From contig NZ_JAVHWZ010000001.1 in NCBI RefSeq assembly GCF_035607555.1, forward strand, positions 248,001-312,000: DNA of 64,000 nucleotides, read 5' to 3'. Origin of the DNA: Candidatus Bealeia paramacronuclearis (lineage in GTDB: Bacteria > Pseudomonadota > Alphaproteobacteria > UBA9655). Shown piece by piece: positions 57,301-64,000 of this stretch; the first letter of the stretch is position 1; every line of letters begins with the position of its first letter. The notes under the pieces were generated by a model. It made no database searches. It worked only from the letters and a program-made list of their open reading frames with translations, and was not told where the DNA came from. The position numbers and the translations under genes were made by a program.

Positions 57301-58310
57301 GTATCCAAATCATAGTAAAAATAGTTTGGATTTTTTTCAAGGACCTCTATCAGCTCTGTCGTTTCCGTGGAACTTGTGGGCGTTTCAAAAGATCCTTCGC
57401 GACCCGACTTTCTTTTTTGCGCAAAAATATAAAGATCTTCTGTAGAGACAAGTTTTGGTTTTGAGGCTTGAGCCACAATGTCAACATCTCTTTCAATCTC
57501 ATGTGTCATCCGACGTTCAAGAGGTGTTAATTTCTCCCGATCCGCACGCCTTCCAAAAGGCACATGAATTAAGACCCCAACAAAAATCGCACCGTGACGA
57601 ATATTGTCATATTGTTGAGAACCCGTAAAAGAAAGGTAATCATTCACCCGAATTTCCGCACGACCTCTCACTCCTTTGACAGGAATTGCCCCAGATCCAT
57701 AAAAATAATAGCCTGCGGCATAGAGTCTCAAACGGTCAAACTTTGGTACAGAGCGTCCAATTTCAAGATCAAATCCACCTAAAGGAATTTCTTTGCGTTC
57801 CGTGAAATACTCGTTATGGCCACGGAAAATTCTTTCGGGGGAACGGCTGCTTTTAATCGGACGACTTTTGGATAAGGGGGTATACGTATTGAGGCGATAA
57901 TCCCAAGTTTCACTTAGCGCTTCAAGGCCCAATGTGAACTGGTTGAACGTATTGTGGTGCTCACTTTTTCGGATATCGTAAAATCCATATCCGCCCAAAA
58001 TCCAACCTGAAGACGCCTTCAGTTTGCGGAAGGCTAACCCCAGGTTGCCCTCTTTGTTGTTTTTGGAATCCGCCATTGAGCGTACATCAAAAAACCAGAG
58101 GGAATCCTGATCTTGAACTATCGGAATCGTCAGTCCGGCTTGCCCTAACTTTCGAACATTACCGGCTTTTAAATGAAGGCGAGATTCTGCTGCCCATTTT
58201 TTGGGTTGGAGTGATTCCAGTTTAACTGGCGATTCGGCAAAAAGATGAGATACACAAATAACTCCGAAAACTTCGAAAGCCATCACACCTAATTTTTTTT
58301 TACAGCCCAT
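54321..58310 (-). CDS. inverse autotransporter (intimin/invasin-type) with repeat passenger
   Basis: 1329 residues. A signal peptide (KKKLGVMAFEVFGVICVSHLFA) precedes an inverse-autotransporter beta-barrel of about 230 residues, recognisable by GWILGGYGFYDIRKSEHHNT, NQFTLGLEAL, IPLGGFDLEIGRSVP and LYAAGYYFYG. The passenger then extends outside: a charged part to about residue 550, a Ser/Thr/Pro/Asn/Gln-rich repeat region (about 550-1080), and an acidic tail with GNNAFNSPDM and GNDAFPESP. It has no Ig-like domains. It should display an adhesin or host-directed surface fibre. The start at 58310 gives the best signal peptide. The stop interrupts a repeat motif that continues downstream. Confidence 0.85.
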   Translation of the reverse strand: MGCKKKLGVMAFEVFGVICVSHLFAESPVKLESLQPKKWAAESRLHLKAGNVRKLGQAGLTIPIVQDQDSLWFFDVRSMADSKNNKEGNLGLAFRKLKASSGWILGGYGFYDIRKSEHHNTFNQFTLGLEALSETWDYRLNTYTPLSKSRPIKSSRSPERIFRGHNEYFTERKEIPLGGFDLEIGRSVPKFDRLRLYAAGYYFYGSGAIPVKGVRGRAEIRVNDYLSFTGSQQYDNIRHGAIFVGVLIHVPFGRRADREKLTPLERRMTHEIERDVDIVAQASKPKLVSTEDLYIFAQKRKSGREGSFETPTSSTETTELIEVLEKNPNYFYYDLDTGERILAREKLSQLKATYVPRPPYFEAAAPHQNLASEIPFESTPSWKPLETIDLKMSEVSRERLKEQTKYSVVEVQKENHAIEQENNLLSPVLESQFADNSISDIKLSEIPGLPQDIIFSSQDQEEIETAHSPLLERKKETPIITSQDSVRDFNDIDFENAANSLSPSFDQESDVHQSFLGIESTQSIITDRTNTPIETQRAPVNTTPQIVQTPIPSTTPLNQTPQNTGMISQPSTPLRSTLLMPQPVQMSSQTTALNQPSTPHMVSLNSTPQISTPVVNTVLPVNGQTNSTPLSFPIISTQTEYPDWDLSSFFDNALVTTTPLNQTPQNTGVISQPSTPLQSTLLMPQPVQMSSQTTALNQPSTPHMVSLNSTPQISTPVVNTALPVNGQANSTPSNQTSQSTGMISQPLTPHMVSLNSTPQISTPVVNTALPVNGQANSTPSNQTSQSTGMISQPSTPHAVSLNSTPQISTPVVNTVLPVNGQTNSTPLSFPIISTQTEYPDWDLSSFFDDALVTTTPLNQTSQNTGVISQPSTPLQSTLLMPQPVQMSSQTTALNQPSTPHRVSLNSTSQMSTPVVNTGLSVNVQTNSTPLSFPIISTQTEYPDWDLSSFFDDALVTTTPLNQTSQNTGVISQPSTPHAVSLNSTPQISTPVVNTALPVNVQTNSTPISFPITSTQTEYPDWDLSSFFDNALVTTTPLNQTPQNTGMISQPSTLHAVSLNSTPQMPTPVVNTTPQIVQTSALSQTTSLNQTPNTLMDTGSKLDALIDENLVDINPAPKNLQSLPQAQLTASLESEEEEDLPWLFKNDEMNFIKTQSSVTPQSTPLKTTLKKDKGLLVDPEIFTFNFETPQKLVSQNEGIQIFKLYENLPINIEDESLLPGIQSVTHMTLPSLEDLESYDTFKEEFLSGQNAYLDLTHLSEEKAKDMAQFVKQEFPSVHILQREEGFDSPSILRGNNAFNSPDMHSSSFSSDSQINTSFDLFGNDAFPESP
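55080..56700 (-). repeat. tandem and nested coding repeats of the adhesin passenger
   Basis: Blocks recur several times with near-identical DNA: one codes VSLNSTPQISTPVVNT, one TTPLNQTxQNTG with ISQPSTP, and one TQTEYPDWDLSSFF (four copies, at about 55218, 55450, 55757 and 56348). Block order varies, so the array has grown by recombination or slippage of a composite unit. All indels keep the frame. Confidence 0.93.
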
Positions 58311-58447
58311 AAAGCAACACGTTTATACCCAATGAATACAATCAGCGAAAAAATACATTTGACGAAACAAATGCTTATAGAGATAGATTTGTCAATGTTT
58401 TTTCAACTTGATATCAATAAAATTTTAGATAACCCATATTTTGGCAC

Positions 58448-58475
58448 AAAAAAGGGACACTCTTATGAGTGCCCC
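58448..58475 (-). terminator. Rho-independent terminator after trhO
   Basis: On the minus strand GGGGCACTC-ATAA-GAGTGTCCC is followed by TTTTTT; the stem has one G-U-type imperfection. It lies 31 bp beyond the trhO stop. Confidence 0.85.
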
Positions 58476-58506
58476 TCAGAAAAAGTTGACCATTTGGTTT
58501 AAAAAA

Positions 58507-59448
58507 CTACACCTGAGGACCGAGCTTTGGCATCACAGCACCGATGTGTTTTTGCCCGCGCTTTGCCGCGAGCTCTTGTTGCCGCTGCCGTTCACGCGCA
58601 CGCATTTTTTGCTTTTCGGTTTGATGATGATAACAATGCGGACAGGAAACACCGCGCTCATAAAATGGCGAAGACTTATCCTCTTCTGTAATGGGATTTC
58701 GGCACCCAAAACAAGACTCGTGATGACCAAATTCTAAAGCATGGGCTAAACTCACGCGTCCATCAAAAACGAAGCAATCCCCCTCCCAAAGACTTTGTTC
58801 TTTGGGCATGTCTTCAAGGTATTTTAAAATTCCACCTTTAAGATGGTAAACTTCTTCAAATCCTTCTTGAAGCATATAAGACGAGGCCTTCTCACAACGA
58901 ATTCCACCAGTACAAAACATCGCCACTTTGGAGTATTTTTTGGGATCAATATTGTCTTTCACAAATTTGGGAAATTCGCGAAACGTTTTGGTCTTGGGAT
59001 CAATGGCATTTTTAAAGGTCCCAATTTCCACTTCATAATCATTGCGCGTATCAAGTACAATCACATTTGGATCTGAGATAATTTTATTCCACTCTTGAGG
59101 ACTCACGTAAGTCCCCACTTTTTCCGTAGGATCCACTTCTGGAATTCCAATGGTAACGATTTCTTTTTTTAGTCGCACCTTCAAGCGATAGAAGGGATAA
59201 TCCTCTGACCAAGACAACTTGTAATCCACATCTGAAAAGCGGGGATCATTTTGAAGCCGCTTTAAAAGCTCATGAATATTATCTTCTATGCCGGCCACAG
59301 TTCCGTTAATACCTTCGTGGGCAACAAGAAGCGTCCCCTTAATCTCAAGCTCTTGCCCCCAGGATTTGAGAGTAACTTGGAGTTTTTGGATGTCTTCAAT
59401 TTTAACGAATTTGTAAAGGGCTGCAACGCGGATCATTGGACGACTCAT
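58507..59448 (-). CDS. trhO: tRNA uridine(34) hydroxylase TrhO (rhodanese family)
   Basis: 313 residues. An N-terminal UPF0176 domain (HEGINGTVAG), a rhodanese domain with the catalytic Cys loop MFCTGGIRCEKAS and VLDTRNDYEVEIGTF, and a C-terminal zinc-like Cys cluster (CFGCRNP and CPHCYHH). TrhO makes 5-hydroxyuridine at the wobble base of some tRNAs using O2. Own terminator downstream. Identity by motif order is firm. Confidence 0.95.
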   Translation of the reverse strand: MSRPMIRVAALYKFVKIEDIQKLQVTLKSWGQELEIKGTLLVAHEGINGTVAGIEDNIHELLKRLQNDPRFSDVDYKLSWSEDYPFYRLKVRLKKEIVTIGIPEVDPTEKVGTYVSPQEWNKIISDPNVIVLDTRNDYEVEIGTFKNAIDPKTKTFREFPKFVKDNIDPKKYSKVAMFCTGGIRCEKASSYMLQEGFEEVYHLKGGILKYLEDMPKEQSLWEGDCFVFDGRVSLAHALEFGHHESCFGCRNPITEEDKSSPFYERGVSCPHCYHHQTEKQKMRARERQRQQELAAKRGQKHIGAVMPKLGPQV

Positions 59449-59507
59449 AAAAATTTTAAGGTATTATTCAAATACCAAAAAACAACAACACAACGCAAGA
59501 AAAAGAA

Positions 59508-59536
59508 AAACGGGGATTCAAAAATGACCCCCGTTT
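59508..59536 (-). terminator. Rho-independent terminator of the Ser/Gly-rich exported gene
   Basis: On the minus strand AAACGGGG pairs with CCCCGTTT across a 13-nt loop, followed by TTTCTTTTTC. It lies 25 bp after the stop at 59562. Confidence 0.8.
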
Positions 59537-59561
59537 AAAAAGACTAAAGTCGCTCTTTGAT

Positions 59562-59957
59562 TTATTGAGCGTGTTCTTGAGTGGCTTGAGAAGAAGGCAC
59601 ATAATCCGCCTTATCATCAGCTGTCAGTGATTTTTCACTGGTATGAAGGGGGCAGCGGCCATTTTCACACGCGGTGACAGTCTTTCCATTTTCAGTTGTA
59701 ACATTGCCTGCAGCAGAACTAGATCCAGACTTAATCCCAACATCTGATGATCCTGTCGTTGTCCAATGACCTGTGCTAGGTCCGAAACCTGTACCAGTTC
59801 CACTTGCCGTTCCCACAGTTGTGCTTGAGCTGGAACCTGTCACACCAGAAGAATACCCTGTGCTTGTTCCGCCAGTACCCCCTGAAGTTTCTGATGTTGC
59901 AGAAAGTACTCCACCCGCTACCATCAAAGCTGCCGTTAATGTTATTAATTTTGTCAT
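59562..59957 (-). CDS. small exported Ser/Thr/Gly-rich protein
   Basis: 131 residues with a signal peptide (TKLITLTAALMVAGGVLSA). Residues 20-85 are low-complexity Ser/Thr/Gly (GGTGGTSTGYSSGVTG and similar), then a short region with two Cys (TACENGRCPLHTSEKSL) and an acidic end. AGGAG precedes the ATG. It follows the phasin-like gene by 25 bp. No family recognised; a surface or periplasmic spacer protein is possible. Confidence 0.72.
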   Translation of the reverse strand: MTKLITLTAALMVAGGVLSATSETSGGTGGTSTGYSSGVTGSSSSTTVGTASGTGTGFGPSTGHWTTTGSSDVGIKSGSSSAAGNVTTENGKTVTACENGRCPLHTSEKSLTADDKADYVPSSQATQEHAQ

Positions 59958-59982
59958 TTTTATCTCCTGTTAAACTTGGCGT

Positions 59983-60447
59983 TTATTTTGTTCCTGTTTG
60001 CTGAACTTTTGTTACAATATTAGCACACTCATCAACACTTTCTTTCAGACACTTTTGAACGGTGTCCATAACTTTTGTATTGGTTTGCGTCAAAAGATGA
60101 TTGACTTCTTTTGTATGAGAAATGGCATGATCGATCGTATCTTTGACTGAACGTGTATGACTTGCAGTCTTGTCTTCCATACTTTGTGAAGACGTCAAAT
60201 TCTCTTTTGTTTGTTGGGACAAATCTTCAAATAATTGCTTCATATATTGCGTTTGAATTTGAACCAAGTTGCGTGTGGCATCTGCAATCACTTGTTGCGT
60301 TGAATTCAGAATATCCAAATTTTTACGATACGTCGTCATTACAGACTCCATATCATAGTGGGGAACTTTAAAATCCCGAAAAAACTTTGTGTAATCTTGA
60401 GAAAAAGGATTGCTTTGAAAGTTGTCGTTATTGGTTTGCTTGGCCAT
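59983..60447 (-). CDS. phasin-like protein
   Basis: 154 residues, almost wholly helical and amphipathic, with the phasin-type region MTTYRKNLDILNSTQQVIADATRNLVQIQ. Phasins coat polyhydroxyalkanoate granules; shorter relatives may do other jobs. GGGAGG lies upstream of the ATG. No PHA synthase or depolymerase gene is nearby, so granule binding is inferred from family only. Confidence 0.85.
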   Translation of the reverse strand: MAKQTNNDNFQSNPFSQDYTKFFRDFKVPHYDMESVMTTYRKNLDILNSTQQVIADATRNLVQIQTQYMKQLFEDLSQQTKENLTSSQSMEDKTASHTRSVKDTIDHAISHTKEVNHLLTQTNTKVMDTVQKCLKESVDECANIVTKVQQTGTK

Positions 60448-60529
60448 GTTCGCCTCCCCTGACTATTTATTTATTAGGAGGAAGTATTCACCCGTCTATT
60501 CATTCCGTCAACATCTTTCTTTTAAATTT

Positions 60530-61081
60530 TTAGAGACTTAAAGCGTGCGCTAATTTTTCAACACGAAGAAGACCGCGATCCAGGGATGCCATGGTTTTTT
60601 CCATATCCAACGATGCATCCGAAAACCACGTTTTGAGTGTATAAAGATAAAGTACGGTTAATCCCTGAACGCGTAACATTCCCGACCAACCATAAGGATT
60701 GAGACCTGCTTGCTCAAGCATCCACTGAACGGACCCCAATCCCTTTTGAGAAATAAAAAGAGACGACAGGGGGGCAGACAAACTTTCTTCAAAAAGCTTC
60801 TGAAAGATTTTTTTGTAAGGGGATGCAATTTCAAGACGTGTTAAAATAATTTCAAATAAAATCTCTCGGGAAGAGTTTTGAGAATCCATGCCTGCCAATT
60901 CCTCAAGCATCTTCTCATCGATATACTGAATGAGGGAAGAAATCACTCCAGATTTATTTTGAAATAATCTATAAAATTCAGACAAAGGAATTCCAGAGGC
61001 ACGGTAGACTTTCTCAAAGGAAAAGTCTTTCCAGTTGTATTTCTCAATAAAATCCAAACAAGCTTTAAGGCTTTGATCCAT
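60530..61081 (-). CDS. TetR/COQ9-like protein
   Basis: About 183 residues. An N-terminal TetR-like HTH (FSFEKVYRASGIPLSEFYRLF) is followed by a helical domain ending in TWFSDASLDMEKTMASLDRGL, a pattern shared with the alphaproteobacterial COQ9-like/TetR group. It could bind lipids, assist ubiquinone synthesis, or regulate genes. ATG 61081 is preferred; GTG 61099 is in frame. It overlaps proC by 17 bp. Confidence 0.78.
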   Translation of the reverse strand: MDQSLKACLDFIEKYNWKDFSFEKVYRASGIPLSEFYRLFQNKSGVISSLIQYIDEKMLEELAGMDSQNSSREILFEIILTRLEIASPYKKIFQKLFEESLSAPLSSLFISQKGLGSVQWMLEQAGLNPYGWSGMLRVQGLTVLYLYTLKTWFSDASLDMEKTMASLDRGLLRVEKLAHALSL

Positions 61082-61886
61082 GGGTCCGAATGTCCTCACT
61101 GCGTTGAAGTGCAGCTTTTAACGCCCCTTTAATAAGGGATTTTAAGCCAAAATCACCCATCAAAACCTCCAAAGCGGCTTCTGTCATTCCACCGGGACTT
61201 GTGACTGCAATGCGTAAATCTTCTGGTGACGTCTTCGTGTTATGGGCATAATTTGAAGCCCCCCAGAGTGTCCCTTTAGCCAACTTCAAGGCCTGATCAG
61301 CTGAAAAACCTAAATCTTGTGCAGCCTCTGAAATCGCCTCAATCATATGAAAAACATAGGCCGGACCACATCCTGAAATGGCTGTGATATTATCAAGCAC
61401 TTCATCGGACTCAACCCAAATTACATCTCCCAAAGGTGCAAACAAACCCTCAAGAACACTTCGGCTTTGAGAAGAGGTATTAGGCTCCATCAAAAGCCCA
61501 CAAACCCCCTTGTTGATAATCACAGGAGTATTAGGCATGACGCGTGCACAGCAAGCGCCAGCTCCTAAACCTTCGGAGATTGATGACAATGTGAGTGCGG
61601 CTGCAATTGAGATAAAAATTGTTTTTTCAGAAATGAGTTTTTGATAATCTTTTAAAATCAAGGGCAAGACTTTAGGTTTGACCGCAAAAAGAATGACGTC
61701 CCAGTTTGAATCTGAAATCTCTTCAATCGCATGATAAAACTGAACTTGAGAATAGTTTTGAAAATTTTCAGCATTTTCTAAGTGGGGGGAGATCACCGTA
61801 ATGCGCTCAAAAGATGTGCTAGAATTCATCCATCCTTGAAGAAGGCTTGAACCCATGGCGCCACATCCCACAAGAAGAAGCTTCAT
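61065..61886 (-). CDS. proC: pyrroline-5-carboxylate reductase
   Basis: 273 residues from ATG 61886 (GAGG upstream). Rossmann motif LLLVGCGAMGSSLLQGW, RVMPNTPVIINKGVCGL, SGCGPAYVFHMIEAI and the C-terminal TSPGGMTEAALEVL are canonical. It makes proline from pyrroline-5-carboxylate with NAD(P)H. Gene order ybjN-proC-tetR is close to that of many alphaproteobacteria. Confidence 0.96.
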   Translation of the reverse strand: MKLLLVGCGAMGSSLLQGWMNSSTSFERITVISPHLENAENFQNYSQVQFYHAIEEISDSNWDVILFAVKPKVLPLILKDYQKLISEKTIFISIAAALTLSSISEGLGAGACCARVMPNTPVIINKGVCGLLMEPNTSSQSRSVLEGLFAPLGDVIWVESDEVLDNITAISGCGPAYVFHMIEAISEAAQDLGFSADQALKLAKGTLWGASNYAHNTKTSPEDLRIAVTSPGGMTEAALEVLMGDFGLKSLIKGALKAALQRSEDIRTHGSKP

Positions 61887-61890
61887 GAGA

Positions 61891-62394
61891 TTAAGCCTCG
61901 CCCACCGTATCAATCATTGCGGCAAAAGCAGCATCTCGCGGCGATTTTCCACCCCACAAAACAAACTGAAGGGCAGGATAAAATCGATCACATTCCAAAA
62001 GGGCTGCCTCTAAAACGTCTTCCAATTGCTCAGGAGACAGTCCCGCACTCCCGCGCAGAGTCAAATTATATCGGAAGCAAGGATAATCCTCATCCAAAGG
62101 AATTTCGAAATGGCCCATCCACACGCGGGGGTTAACTGTGGCAATTAATTCTTCAACGGCTTCGCGATAGGTGTCTGGAATTTTAGCTTCAATCACGCAA
62201 CTGGTGACAAGGCATTCCTGATCTTCGCGCCAGATGAAATAAAGACGATAAGCACACCAACGCCCATCAAGCTCGCACATCAGGCTTTCTTCCGCCATGC
62301 GCTCGAACTCCCACTCCCGCGCAGAGAGAGCATCTTCAATCAAATTTAAAGGATGAACATAATGGGAGGAAAAATCTTTAAGGGCAAGTTTCAT
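61891..62394 (-). CDS. YbjN-domain protein
   Basis: 167 residues of the YbjN/T3SS-chaperone-like fold: HPLNLIEDALSAREWEFERM near the N-terminus, LRGSAGLSPEQLEDVLEAAL later. Conserved upstream of proC in alphaproteobacteria. Its molecular job is unknown; E. coli YbjN affects motility and stress. It ends 4 bp before the proC start. 62395-62563 upstream holds no gene I can support. Confidence 0.85.
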   Translation of the reverse strand: MKLALKDFSSHYVHPLNLIEDALSAREWEFERMAEESLMCELDGRWCAYRLYFIWREDQECLVTSCVIEAKIPDTYREAVEELIATVNPRVWMGHFEIPLDEDYPCFRYNLTLRGSAGLSPEQLEDVLEAALLECDRFYPALQFVLWGGKSPRDAAFAAMIDTVGEA

Positions 62395-62563
62395 GGGGAG
62401 GAGCCTTTATCATCAATGATATCTCAGAAGCTAACAAATTTCATGAGAATTGCAAGGATATTCAGAAGAACGGCTAAGCCTGTACATACCAAGAACTTTC
62501 TTGAGAGGCTGAATTCACGAGCGATTGGTTTATTATCCTTAATATCGGGCTTAAGGTGTGAAA

Positions 62564-63328
62564 TTAAGACCGTTTTCGCGCTTGTATTCGAACGGAGAGT
62601 TGTGCTCCTGATTCAATTGCGGTCACGAGATCTCTGTTTGATTTCAGGAGAATGTCCCTCAAATTTGGCTCAATCACACTCGCGAATTTTCTTTTGTGAT
62701 CTGAAGACTCCAAAAGTGCTCCCAAATTTTTAACATAGCCGAGATAAACGTCGCTTTCGTTTTCAAAAATAACATCTTGAAATCCACAATCCTCAAGAAT
62801 TTTTTCATAAGACGTCTGCGTTTCTTTGGATGAAATCTCACCAGAGGCCCGCATTTCATTTTGAGGTCCCCGAATTTCGGGAACAATCCAATCGATCAAA
62901 CAGAGCTGTGCTCCAGGCTTTAAGACGGGATAAATTTTTTGAAAAAGTGATTTTTTATCGGACACATGGGTGAGAACGCCTTTACTGTAAACCATATCAA
63001 TGCATTCATCAGAAATGGGGATCAACCCCTCCTCAGTATAGGTTACAAAATTGACGTGATCTTTAATATTTGCAGGTGTGTGATTTTGCCCGTATTCGGC
63101 CATCCATGGGTGAATTTCAAGCCCCGTGACATGGGCCCCATACTTCTGCGCTAAATAATTGGCCATGCCCCCAATTCCCGATCCAACGTCCAGGAGTTTT
63201 TTTCCTAAGAGTGGGAGCCCCTCAAACATCCGATCCACGGCCTCATATCCGCCCAATGAAATAAGCCCCGAACCATACATTGCCTCATATAAGGGCACAT
63301 TTGCGGGAGAGTAGATTTCTTGAGTCAT
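62564..63328 (-). CDS. class I SAM-dependent methyltransferase
   Basis: 254 residues from ATG 63328 (GGAAA upstream). SAM motif LLDVGSGIGGMANYLA, then VTGLEIHPWM, DMVYSKGVLTHVSDKKSL and KPGAQLCLIDWI, similar to phosphoethanolamine or small-molecule N-methyltransferases. Substrate unknown. Its start overlaps the stop of the preceding gene by 1 bp (TAATG), so the two are one transcript. Confidence 0.88.
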   Translation of the reverse strand: MTQEIYSPANVPLYEAMYGSGLISLGGYEAVDRMFEGLPLLGKKLLDVGSGIGGMANYLAQKYGAHVTGLEIHPWMAEYGQNHTPANIKDHVNFVTYTEEGLIPISDECIDMVYSKGVLTHVSDKKSLFQKIYPVLKPGAQLCLIDWIVPEIRGPQNEMRASGEISSKETQTSYEKILEDCGFQDVIFENESDVYLGYVKNLGALLESSDHKRKFASVIEPNLRDILLKSNRDLVTAIESGAQLSVRIQARKRS

Positions 63329-63762
63329 TAATATTTCCAATCAGTCAGGTTTACGGCTTTGTTAAGATATTCGACTTCTGCTTGGGTTGGTACATAATTC
63401 ACATGGGCAATGGAAGGATAATCCCAAAACCTTTGAGTAGATATTCGGCACGACTGATATGCCATTTTTAAAAATTTAAGATCAGATTTGGAAATACCTG
63501 AATGCGTTTTCTCATCCTCCTCAGACAACATGTGATTATGAGGCACATCAAACGCAGCTAATCTCTCACAAAGCATAGTTCCAATTCCATCCGTAAAACC
63601 TCCGACACCAGCGCCGGGAACGCCGCATAAATCATGATAGCTGTATAGATGATCTACAACACTTTGTATCATTCTTGCTGGAGTTACCTTTGAAAAATTA
63701 TCAACGGTGTCTAATCTCCTCATACCTTCTGTTTTATTGCCGGAGTAATAAGGAGTCTTCAT
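63328..63762 (-). CDS. protein of unknown function, coupled to a methyltransferase
   Basis: 144 residues, soluble, no signal peptide. Contains a Gly-rich turn region (VPGAGVGGFTDGIGTMLC) and YVPTQAEVEYLNKAV. I recognise no family. Overlap with the methyltransferase gene suggests a joint pathway. The ribosome site is weak. About 130 bp separate its start from the plus-strand transposase gene. Confidence 0.65.
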   Translation of the reverse strand: MKTPYYSGNKTEGMRRLDTVDNFSKVTPARMIQSVVDHLYSYHDLCGVPGAGVGGFTDGIGTMLCERLAAFDVPHNHMLSEEDEKTHSGISKSDLKFLKMAYQSCRISTQRFWDYPSIAHVNYVPTQAEVEYLNKAVNLTDWKY

Positions 63763-63896
63763 TTCTCAGGGGTATAAAAGTACTTTTTAGAACTTAAAAA
63801 ACAAAGAGTCAAAAAGTATCAATTAAAATTTTGAGAGTATTCATAAAAAGATAGATATGAGCTATTCTTTATCCTTGGAATAAGAAAGGGGAAGAG

Positions 63897-64000
63897 ATGG
63901 TTGCGTGCAAAAGATGTGGAGGCAATAACAGTGTTAAGAACGGTTTTGTCAGGAGACATCAGCGCTACAAGTGCCGGGAGTGTTTGCTGAATTTCGTTGA
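63897..64000 (+). CDS. IS1-type zinc-ribbon transposase, 5' end (runs off the window)
   Basis: 34 codons beginning MVACKRCGGNNSVKNGFV with two CxxC pairs (CKRC and CREC), matching the zinc-binding N-terminus of IS1-family InsA proteins (the VKNGFVRRHQRYKC pattern). A GAAAGGGGAAGAG site precedes the ATG. The rest lies beyond the window, so integrity is unknown. Confidence 0.82.
   Translation, partial: MVACKRCGGNNSVKNGFVRRHQRYKCRECLLNFV

Overview
The window looks like a chromosomal segment of an alphaproteobacterium, most likely a host-associated or intracellular one of the Holosporales/Paracaedibacter type (inference). Alphaproteobacterial markers are GapR (DUF2312), CarD, a DivL-type pseudo-kinase with Tyr in its H-box, a YbjN protein, a COQ9-like TetR protein, a phasin, a 6S RNA next to the 5-formyl-THF cyclo-ligase gene, and an Rsm22 methyltransferase. 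Host association is suggested by many insertion sequences, several freshly broken genes, a large repeat-rich inverse autotransporter, a secreted papain-like protease, a DUF2608 protein and secreted Cys-rich proteins.

Layout. 1-8.8 kb: an IS-interrupted hydrolase, a DsbA-like oxidoreductase, tRNA-Gln, an AmpG-like transporter, a C1 peptidase, exported unknowns and a soluble globin-MCP-PilZ transducer. 9-10.3 kb: citrate synthase. 10.5-12.8 kb: an IS graveyard (dead IS630, intact-looking two-frame IS630, IS5 remnant). 12.9-15.8 kb: the cytochrome bc1 operon petA-petB-petC with an extra mini c-type haem protein that resembles the head of cytochrome c1. 16.4-19 kb: RlmB, CarD and a thioredoxin-reductase-like ferredoxin-NADP reductase. 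18.8-23 kb: a divL homologue broken by a nested pair of IS copies and by a frameshift. 23.1-25.1 kb: 6S RNA, cyclo-ligase and an IS with an integrase-core transposase. 25.3-26.3 kb: a tandem pair of secreted 12-cysteine proteins. 26.4-29.1 kb: a Zn/Mn ABC transporter operon. 29.1-35.4 kb: MutS, a PstS-like binding protein, a lytic transglycosylase behind a sigma-54-like promoter, an Smr protein and GapR.

35.5-43.9 kb is a full ISC iron-sulphur operon: iscR, a second cysteine desulfurase, iscS, iscU, iscA, hscB, hscA, a 2-oxoglutarate/Fe(II) oxygenase-like protein, fdx and rsm22. 44-46.2 kb is a polar amino-acid ABC transporter. 46.3-50.1 kb is a B12-dependent ribonucleotide reductase behind two NrdR-like boxes 32 bp apart and followed by a clear terminator. 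51.3-52.9 kb is an ISL3 element with a dead transposase that has cut off the end of msrB. 53-58.3 kb holds an exported unknown and the inverse autotransporter. 58.5-64 kb is TrhO, a small exported protein, a phasin, a TetR/COQ9-like protein, ProC, YbjN, a methyltransferase, an unknown protein and the start of an IS1-type zinc-ribbon transposase.

Best candidates for undescribed biology are the paired 12-Cys secreted proteins, the mini cytochrome-c1 head inside the bc1 operon, the repeat adhesin with a stop inside its terminal repeats, and the Rsm22/oxygenase additions to the ISC operon. No CRISPR array, prophage, restriction-modification or obvious toxin-antitoxin locus was found.
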